A DNA stretch of 10,105 bases from Chloroflexota bacterium (lineage in GTDB: Bacteria > Chloroflexota > Anaerolineae > Anaerolineales > Villigracilaceae), in assembly GCA_021796315.1 (NCBI GenBank), contig JAJYOH010000179.1, positions 1-10,105 of the forward strand, in the 5' to 3' direction. A program made the position numbers and the translations under genes. Below are positions 5,176 to 10,105 of the stretch, one piece after another. The notes under the pieces are model-generated. The model was not told the origin of the DNA. It was given only the letters and a program-made list of their open reading frames with translations, and did no database searches. Position 1 is the first letter of the stretch, and each line of letters opens with the position of its first letter.

Positions 5176-6363
5176 ATGCAACCATTGAACGGCATTCGTG
5201 TGTTGGATTTAAGCCGCGTGTTGGCTGGCCCTTATTGTACGATGGTTCTCGGCGATCTGGGTGCGGACGTGATAAAAGTCGAGCCGCCCGAGGGCGATGA
5301 GACGCGTGGTTGGGGGCCGCCGTTCGCGGGTGGGGAGAGCGCATATTATTTGTGCGTCAATCGCAACAAGCGCGGCATGGCGATTAATTTAAAAACAGAT
5401 GAGGGACGTGAGATTATTCGTGAGCTTGCGCGACAAAGCGATGTGCTCGTGGAAAATTTTCGACCCGGAACTTTGTCTCGCTTCTCTCTGGACTTTGAGT
5501 CTGTTCCCGCTTTCAATCCGAATCTCATCTATTGTTCGATCACCAGCTTCGGGCAGACTGGCCCGATGCGTGACCGTCCCGGTTACGATTTTATGATCCA
5601 GGCTATGGGCGGAATCATGTCCATCACCGGCGAACCGGATGGCGAGCCGACGAAAGTCGGCGTGGCGGTGGCGGATTTGTTTGCGGGACAAAATGCAGTC
5701 ATCGCGATTCTTGCGGCGCTGCAAGCGCGCGTGTTGACGGGCAAAGGCCAATATCTTGATATTTCTTTGTTCGATTCTGAGTTGGGTTGGCTGGCAAATG
5801 TCGCCAGTAATTTTTTGATTTCAGGCAACGCGCCGAAAAGATATGGAAATGCGCACGCGAACATTGTGCCGTATCAAAGTTTTCAAGCCAGTGATGGATG
5901 GTTCGCGTTGGCGGTCGGTAATGATAAACAATTTGCGCGGCTGTGTGACGTGATTCAAAAACCTGGGCTGGCCAACGATCCGCGTTTCATGTTGAATGTT
6001 TCGCGCGTGGAAAATCGCCCCGAATTAATTAATTTGCTCAAATCTATTTTTCTCACGCGGACGGTGGGTGAGTGGCTGGAGAAAATCGAACAGGCTGAAA
6101 TCCCGTGCGGCTCGATCAATTCCCTCGACCAGACTTTTTCGATGCCGCAAGTCCAGGCGCGCGAAATGCTGATCGAGATGGATCATCCAACCATTGGGAA
6201 ATTGCCATTGGTCGGCTCGCCGCTGAAATTGAGCGAAACGCCGGTGAATTACAAACTTCCGCCGCCGATGTTGGGCGAACACACGGATGAAATTTTGGAA
6301 TCAATGCTTGGTTGTTCGGTGGAGAAAATAAAGAACCTGCGTAAAAAGAATGTCGTCAAATGA
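5176..6363 (+). CDS. CaiB/BaiF family III CoA-transferase
   Basis: A 395-residue family III CoA-transferase, which moves CoA between carboxylic acids through an aspartyl-CoA mixed anhydride; formyl-CoA transferase, CaiB and BaiF belong here. The N-terminal signature LNGIRVLDLSRVLAGPYC, then LGDLGADVIKVEPP and NRNKRGMAINL, is typical. The catalytic aspartate is D167 in VADLFAG. SFGQTGP and GYDFMIQAMGG are also conserved; the position occupied by histidine in alpha-methylacyl-CoA racemase appears to be Tyr, favouring a transferase over a racemase. The acid substrate cannot be told from sequence. I chose ATG 5176: the longer in-frame ATGs at 5086 and 5161 fall at the edges of the palindromic repeat, and translated repeat sequence is unlike the family N-terminus. 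The ribosome binding site is weak (TTGGAAAA). It appears to be a single-gene unit. Confidence 0.93.
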   Translation: MQPLNGIRVLDLSRVLAGPYCTMVLGDLGADVIKVEPPEGDETRGWGPPFAGGESAYYLCVNRNKRGMAINLKTDEGREIIRELARQSDVLVENFRPGTLSRFSLDFESVPAFNPNLIYCSITSFGQTGPMRDRPGYDFMIQAMGGIMSITGEPDGEPTKVGVAVADLFAGQNAVIAILAALQARVLTGKGQYLDISLFDSELGWLANVASNFLISGNAPKRYGNAHANIVPYQSFQASDGWFALAVGNDKQFARLCDVIQKPGLANDPRFMLNVSRVENRPELINLLKSIFLTRTVGEWLEKIEQAEIPCGSINSLDQTFSMPQVQAREMLIEMDHPTIGKLPLVGSPLKLSETPVNYKLPPPMLGEHTDEILESMLGCSVEKIKNLRKKNVVK

Positions 6364-6375
6364 TTTTCAAAAAGA

Positions 6376-6445
6376 TTTAACGCCAAGGCGCTAAGACGCG
6401 AAGTTTAATTTTTCTTTCTTTGCGACTCTGCGTCTTTGCGTTGAA
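6376..6445. repeat. Imperfect inverted repeat element downstream of the CoA-transferase
   Basis: Two 28-base arms (6376-6403 and 6418-6445) are complementary at about 21 of 28 positions. They carry the AACGCNAAGNCGC...GACGC type sequence that recurs in interspersed palindromic repeats of many bacteria. The central 14 bases are T-rich. It lies between the CoA-transferase stop and a separate terminator, so it is probably a small repeat rather than the terminator itself. Confidence 0.65.
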
Positions 6446-6455
6446 TTTTTTAAAC

Positions 6456-6490
6456 AAAAAATCCTTTCCATTAATGGAAAGGATTTTTTT
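6456..6490. terminator. Bidirectional rho-independent terminator
   Basis: A perfect 24-base palindrome (6461-6484, arms ATCCTTTCCATT and its complement) is flanked by five A on the left and a T run (6484-6490) on the right. It can stop transcription from both converging genes, the CoA-transferase and the ferredoxin reductase. Confidence 0.92.
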
Positions 6491-6505
6491 CTGTCGGAAA
6501 ATTTT

Positions 6506-7822
6506 TTACGCCGTGACCGTCATTCCCATGGCTTGCAGCATTTCTTCGTTGCTGGCGTATTTGAACTCTTCCAGTCCGCGTTTCCGGGCCTCGGCAGCTT
6601 CCACTGCTTCCAGTTTCTTGATATCGTCTTTGGTTATGATCGGCTTATCAAGATTTTTCAACTTTGAAGAGAGCGCATTTAGATCGGGATTAATAGGTTG
6701 TTTGGTTTGCAAATATTGCCAAACTGCTTTCGATGCGTTCGTCCCGTCGCGGCGGGCATAGCCGACCAGACCGGTGCTGGCTTTGCGTGACCAGCCGCCA
6801 ACGAAAATGCCATCTTCGTTCGTTTCGTAAGAAATACCTTCCACCGGATAACGCGGCGTTTCAGATTTGACGAATTCATTCGACGCCACCGGCAGGCCAA
6901 AAGAGTCATCCACTTTATCGCCGATGGCGAAGATAACCGTGTCAAGTTCAATTAAACGTTTGTTTCCAATTCCTTTGGATTTGGGTTCACCGTCTTTGAG
7001 CACAAGGGTGTTATCTTCAACTTCCAGGCCGGTCAGCAATCCATTTGTCCCAAGCATTTGAATGGGCGACGCCAAAAAGTCGAAACGGAATCGCCCGTCA
7101 GCGACTTTTGGATCCGCTTTCGGCAGGGTATCCAATACTTTTGAGCGGCCCATTTCCGGGTCCTGATTGATCGCCTGCAAGGTTGGCAGGATGCGCTGCA
7201 TTTCAGCGTCAAAAGCGGGAATATCCAGGTTGGCGATAATATGTTTCATCTCATCCTTGGTGAAATTAACCTCACCCGGTCCGCGGCGCACGATCGCCAT
7301 GACATCATCCACTTTTTCGATCTGGAGTAAATACCGCGCGATATCCAGCATTACGTTTCCGGCGCCGACCACTGCGCAGCGTTTTCCAATGCGGAATTTT
7401 TTCTGGCTAAACGGCGGCAGTTTGTTGTAACCGTAAACAACTTCCTTGGCGTGATATACGCCTTCAAGATTTTCTCCGGGCAAGCCCAGCCACTTGGTTC
7501 CCTGCGCTCCAACTGTAACAAGGACAGCCTGAAAACCAAGCGCGCGTAAATCGTCGAGTGTTAAATCGCCGCGCTCGCCGACCATCACGTTTCCATAATA
7601 GTCAATGTTCGGATTGTCGAGCGCAGAGCGGAACTGCTTGCGCAAGCCTTCCTTCATCGTATGCTTATTGGGATAGATACCGTATTCGGCCAGGCCGCCG
7701 GGTTTGATATCACGATTGAAAAGCGCCACACGCACTCCCTGCGTGGCGAGTTCGCGCGCGCCAAATAAACCGGATGGCCCGGCTCCAATCACTGCCACAA
7801 AATATGTATTTTGTTCAGACAC
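6506..7822 (-). CDS. Ferredoxin--NADP+ reductase, FprA/adrenodoxin reductase type
   Basis: A 438-residue FAD enzyme that passes electrons between NADPH and ferredoxin in the cytoplasm. The FAD dinucleotide-binding motif VIGAGPSG is near the N-terminus (glycines 13, 15 and 18). It is followed by the NADP-domain motif VVGAGNVMLDIAR (around 151-163) and RRGPGEVNFTKDEM, close to the RRGP...FT.KE pattern of adrenodoxin reductases. GWSRKASTGLVGYARRDG matches the conserved C-terminal FAD-contact segment. The AEARKRGLEEFKYASNEEMLQAMG end is the usual C-terminal lobe. The start is GTG 7822, because AAGGAGG (7834-7828) sits 5 bases upstream and the promoter lies inside the longer frame (ATG 7885). The protein could instead serve another small redox partner; the family call is firm, the partner is not. 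Its terminator is shared with the converging CoA-transferase. Confidence 0.92.
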   Translation of the reverse strand: MSEQNTYFVAVIGAGPSGLFGARELATQGVRVALFNRDIKPGGLAEYGIYPNKHTMKEGLRKQFRSALDNPNIDYYGNVMVGERGDLTLDDLRALGFQAVLVTVGAQGTKWLGLPGENLEGVYHAKEVVYGYNKLPPFSQKKFRIGKRCAVVGAGNVMLDIARYLLQIEKVDDVMAIVRRGPGEVNFTKDEMKHIIANLDIPAFDAEMQRILPTLQAINQDPEMGRSKVLDTLPKADPKVADGRFRFDFLASPIQMLGTNGLLTGLEVEDNTLVLKDGEPKSKGIGNKRLIELDTVIFAIGDKVDDSFGLPVASNEFVKSETPRYPVEGISYETNEDGIFVGGWSRKASTGLVGYARRDGTNASKAVWQYLQTKQPINPDLNALSSKLKNLDKPIITKDDIKKLEAVEAAEARKRGLEEFKYASNEEMLQAMGMTVTA

Positions 7823-7856
7823 AACTTCCTCCTTGAATTCGGACAATAACAGGTCG

Positions 7857-7885
7857 ATTATAGTAGAGAATATTTCTTCGGACAA
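7857..7885 (-). promoter_or_regulatory. Promoter of the ferredoxin reductase gene
   Basis: On the minus strand TTGTCC (7885-7880), a 17-bp spacer and a perfect TATAAT (7862-7857) predict a start near 7850 and a leader of about 28 nt carrying the AAGGAGG site. The site overlaps the codons of the longer open frame, which supports the GTG start. Confidence 0.65.
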
Positions 7886-7974
7886 GCTGGGGAAAAATAA
7901 CTTAAATCATCAGTCGTTTATCCATAAATAAGGTTACTACTTATCAGTAAGAGTTACCTGAGAATCCAACCAAA

Positions 7975-8005
7975 TTGAAAGCCGGTGTATCAGGCCATCT
8001 ATGTT
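7975..8005 (+). promoter_or_regulatory. Weak promoter candidate for the PVQT-repeat protein gene
   Basis: TTGAAA (7975-7980) and TATGTT (8000-8005) are 19 bases apart, slightly long. A start near 8012 would exclude the upstream ATG at 8001 and leave the GAGGAGG site in the leader. The rest of the gap from 7886 shows no other clear signal. Confidence 0.3.
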
Positions 8006-8033
8006 AAGATTGGGCAGTTCAAGAGGAGGCCGC

Positions 8034-8792
8034 ATGGCAACGTCAGACGATAAGCAAAAGAAAAGTGTAGTGGATCGTTTTCATACCATTCTTTCAAATG
8101 AAAAAATTGACAAGGAATCGGATGAACATCCCAAGCCCCATGTCCTTGACCGCTTGCCGAAGAAGACCAAACCCGCAGACGTTTCCATCAATCAGCCTGC
8201 GCCTCCTTCTCCGGACTCTCAAAGCGGTTCCCGTTTAACAAATAACCGCTTCCTCCCAGCCTTTTGGACGGTTGCCAGTGCACTTTCGTTAACCGTCAAT
8301 CTTCTTTTAATAATTGTGCTTGGCATCGTACTGTTAAAAGGAAACGCTCTTGGGATCGGTAACGGCCTGCTCGGCGGACTCTACTCCAACTTTGAGCTGA
8401 TGGATCAGGCACATATTAAAGCTGCGATCCCGGTCCAAACGAACATACCTTTAAATCTTTCCATTCCCGTTCAAACTACCACGGGCATCACGTTGGCACA
8501 GGATGTGGCTATTACAGGCGCTCATGTGAAGATCAATACGCCGTTGTTCAATATCGATGCGCCTGCTGATGTCACTCTTCCAGCAGGGACATCGCTCAAT
8601 GTCGTTTTGAATTTCACTGTCCCAGTCCAAACGACTGTGCCGGTCACGCTCAATGTGCCTGTGGATATTCCTTTACAGAATACGGAATTGCATCCTGCCA
8701 TCACCGGGCTTAAAGATACGATCAAACCGCTTTATTGCATGATCAATCCATTTGCCTTGTCGCTCAATGGAGGCATGATTTGCACTCCATAG
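8034..8792 (+). CDS. Single-pass membrane protein with PVQT repeats, function unknown
   Basis: A 252-residue protein. ATG 8034 follows GAGGAGG (8023-8029) and is preferred over ATG 8001. Residues 1-75 are hydrophilic, Lys/Asp/Pro-rich and probably disordered and cytoplasmic; the short motif V-[VL]-D-R occurs twice in related form (VVDRF 12-16, HVLDRL 36-41). A single transmembrane helix spans about residues 78-101. A short Gly/Leu-rich stretch and a helix follow. The outer part (about 130-220) is a run of alternating hydrophobic/Thr strands built from I/V-P-V-Q-T units (133-136, 145-148, 197-200) and related IPL, VPV and VPVDIPL steps. It looks like a beta-rich repetitive ectodomain. Two late cysteines, C235 and C250, could form a disulfide. 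I do not recognise the family. There is no obvious terminator before the next gene's promoter. Confidence 0.85.
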   Translation: MATSDDKQKKSVVDRFHTILSNEKIDKESDEHPKPHVLDRLPKKTKPADVSINQPAPPSPDSQSGSRLTNNRFLPAFWTVASALSLTVNLLLIIVLGIVLLKGNALGIGNGLLGGLYSNFELMDQAHIKAAIPVQTNIPLNLSIPVQTTTGITLAQDVAITGAHVKINTPLFNIDAPADVTLPAGTSLNVVLNFTVPVQTTVPVTLNVPVDIPLQNTELHPAITGLKDTIKPLYCMINPFALSLNGGMICTP

Positions 8793-8820
8793 TTTGAGCT
8801 TTTATATTCTCGCTTATAAT
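8793..8820 (+). promoter_or_regulatory. Promoter of the M16 peptidase gene
   Basis: A perfect TATAAT (8815-8820) ends 7 bases before ATG 8828; a weak TTTGAG (8793-8798) lies 16 bases upstream. Transcription would start at or next to the A of the ATG, so the message would be leaderless. No Shine-Dalgarno is present in TCCCCATC before the ATG. Confidence 0.55.
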
Positions 8821-8827
8821 CCCCATC

Positions 8828-10105
8828 ATGGCAAATACATTTACGAAAACCACACTTTCCAATGGCTTGACCATTTTGCTGAAAGAGATCCACACCGCAC
8901 CGTTGATTTCATCGTGGGTGTGGTATCGCGTCGGCTCGCGCGATGAGGCGCCTCCGTTGACGGGCATTTCGCACCTGGTCGAGCATATGCAATTTAAAGG
9001 CACGCCGCAATTCCCGGCCGCGCTGCTTGATCGCGTTATCTCGCGCGATGGCGGAATGCGCAATGCGTTCACCTTTTTGGATTGGACAACTTATTTCGAG
9101 ACCATGCCCGCCGATAAAATTGACATCGCCTTGCGCCTCGAAGCTGACCGCATGGTCAACAGCGAGTTCGATGAAAAGGAGTTTTCATCCGAGCGCACGG
9201 TGGTCATGTCCGAGCGGGAGGGGGATGAGAACGAGCCAATGTTCCGCCTCGGCGAAGCGATTCAACAGGCGGCTTTCCGAATCCATTCCTATCATCATGA
9301 AGTCATCGGCGACATGGCCGATCTCAAGACCATGACGCGCGATGATCTCTACAAACATTACCGCACATATTATGTTCCCAACAATGCAGTCATCGGCGTG
9401 GCCGGAGATTTCAAAACGAAAGTTATGTTGGCGCGCATCAAGGAATTATTTGACTCGATTCCTGCGGGGCCCATGCCGCCGCGTTTGACACGCTCCGAGC
9501 CGGAACAACGCGGCGAGGTGCGGCTGTCCGTTGAAGGTCCGGGTGAGACCGTTTATGTGCAGGCCGCGTATCGTTTCCCGTCTGCATCGCATCCCGATTT
9601 CTTCGCGTTGTCTGTGTTGGACAGTCTGCTGGCTGGGCCGTCGAATTTAAATATGTTTGGCGGCGGCGGCATCTCAAACAAAACATCGCGTCTTTATCGT
9701 TCACTCGTGGACAAGGAATTTGCAGTCGGACTTTCGGGCGGCTCGAACGTGACGGTCGATCCTTTCCTTTATCAAATTACTTTGATCGTTCATCCGAATC
9801 GAAAACCTGAAGATGCGCTGGCCGCACTCGATGAAGAAATAAAACGCGTGCAGGAATCTTTGGTTTCAAAAGCGGAGATCGCGCGAGCCATCAAACAAGC
9901 GCGTGCAAATTTTGCTTATGGCACGGAGAACATTACCAACCAGGCCTTTTGGCTTGGCTATGCTGAAATGTTTGCCGGCTATAAGTGGTTCGAAACTTAT
10001 CTGGAGAAAATGTTGAAGGTTACGCCGAAAGAAGTGCAGCGTGTGGCGCGCGAATATTTGCGTCCGCAATCCCGCGTGGTCGGGACTTATGTGAGGGAAT
10101 GTTTG
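8828..10105 (+). CDS. M16 family zinc metallopeptidase (insulinase-like), 3' end outside window
   Basis: The frame from ATG 8828 is open for 426 codons to the window edge with no stop. The start MANTFTKTTLSNGLTILL is the usual first strand of the M16 fold. The inverted zinc motif HxxEH is H49-L-V-E52-H53 within SHLVEHMQFKGT. The third zinc ligand is E129, in ERTVVMSE and 76 residues after the second histidine, as expected. The NAFTFLDWTTYFETMP and RLEADRM segments are also typical. Hence the catalytic N-terminal domain is intact and the enzyme is likely active, degrading peptides. About 426 residues cover the first domain and most of the second. The cut means I cannot say whether it is a roughly 430-residue half (as in paired M16B subunits) or a longer protein. 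Lack of a Shine-Dalgarno and the adjacent TATAAT suggest leaderless translation. Confidence 0.95.
   Translation, partial: MANTFTKTTLSNGLTILLKEIHTAPLISSWVWYRVGSRDEAPPLTGISHLVEHMQFKGTPQFPAALLDRVISRDGGMRNAFTFLDWTTYFETMPADKIDIALRLEADRMVNSEFDEKEFSSERTVVMSEREGDENEPMFRLGEAIQQAAFRIHSYHHEVIGDMADLKTMTRDDLYKHYRTYYVPNNAVIGVAGDFKTKVMLARIKELFDSIPAGPMPPRLTRSEPEQRGEVRLSVEGPGETVYVQAAYRFPSASHPDFFALSVLDSLLAGPSNLNMFGGGGISNKTSRLYRSLVDKEFAVGLSGGSNVTVDPFLYQITLIVHPNRKPEDALAALDEEIKRVQESLVSKAEIARAIKQARANFAYGTENITNQAFWLGYAEMFAGYKWFETYLEKMLKVTPKEVQRVAREYLRPQSRVVGTYVRECL

Noticed and set aside
5086..6490. The two palindromic repeats as ends of a transposon carrying the CoA-transferase
   Set aside because: The two elements are unrelated in sequence, no target-site duplication is seen, and no transposase is present; kept only as a weak note.
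7823..7885. N-terminal extension of the ferredoxin reductase from ATG 7885
   Set aside because: The extension contains the TTGTCC/TATAAT promoter and encodes the Shine-Dalgarno of the GTG start at 7822, so it is non-coding leader.

Overview
The window looks like an ordinary chromosomal segment of an anaerobic or facultative bacterium of the Chloroflexota (Anaerolineae-like). That placement is an inference from overall gene style, moderate GC and the type of short palindromic repeats; there is no rRNA marker here. No phage, IS transposase, CRISPR array, tRNA or rRNA gene is visible. No gene-free stretch exceeds about 215 bases.

Layout. 1-106 is the tail of an unrecognised gene. 207-392 encodes a 61-residue two-helix membrane peptide. 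A zinc-ribbon FmdB-type protein (520-804, minus) ends in a clear terminator shared with that intergenic gap. Divergent from it starts a probable four-gene operon. First is a SelW/Rdx-type selenoprotein (938-1180) whose codon 12 is an in-frame TGA. It is followed by tryptophanyl-tRNA synthetase (1189-2175), D-aminoacyl-tRNA deacylase (2252-2689) and a polytopic membrane protein of unknown function (2720-3856). A promoter-like site and a strong terminator then precede a cold-shock protein (4070-4279), which has its own terminator.

The second half contains a degenerate dihydroorotate-dehydrogenase-like protein (4328-5074, minus) divergent from a family III CoA-transferase (5176-6363). A 77-bp nested palindromic repeat fills almost the whole gap between them. 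A second imperfect inverted repeat and a bidirectional terminator separate the CoA-transferase from a convergent FprA/adrenodoxin-reductase-type ferredoxin-NADP+ reductase (6506-7822, minus). A single-pass membrane protein with PVQT repeats (8034-8792) follows. The window ends inside an M16 zinc peptidase (8828 onward) that is probably translated from a leaderless mRNA.

The most noteworthy item is the selenoprotein gene. The coding frame runs through a TGA at 971-973 in a C-x-x-U motif. There is a good Shine-Dalgarno before ATG 938, Rdx-family sequence on both sides of the TGA, and a 7-bp hairpin with a GUG loop 18 nt after the TGA, which fits the bacterial SECIS pattern. A standard gene caller would lose the N-terminus and start at the GTG that is the hairpin loop. 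Other points of interest are a TrpRS with the four-cysteine iron-sulfur motif and a DHODH-like protein lacking nearly all orotate-site residues. There is also a possible small RNA or attenuator upstream of the cold-shock gene.
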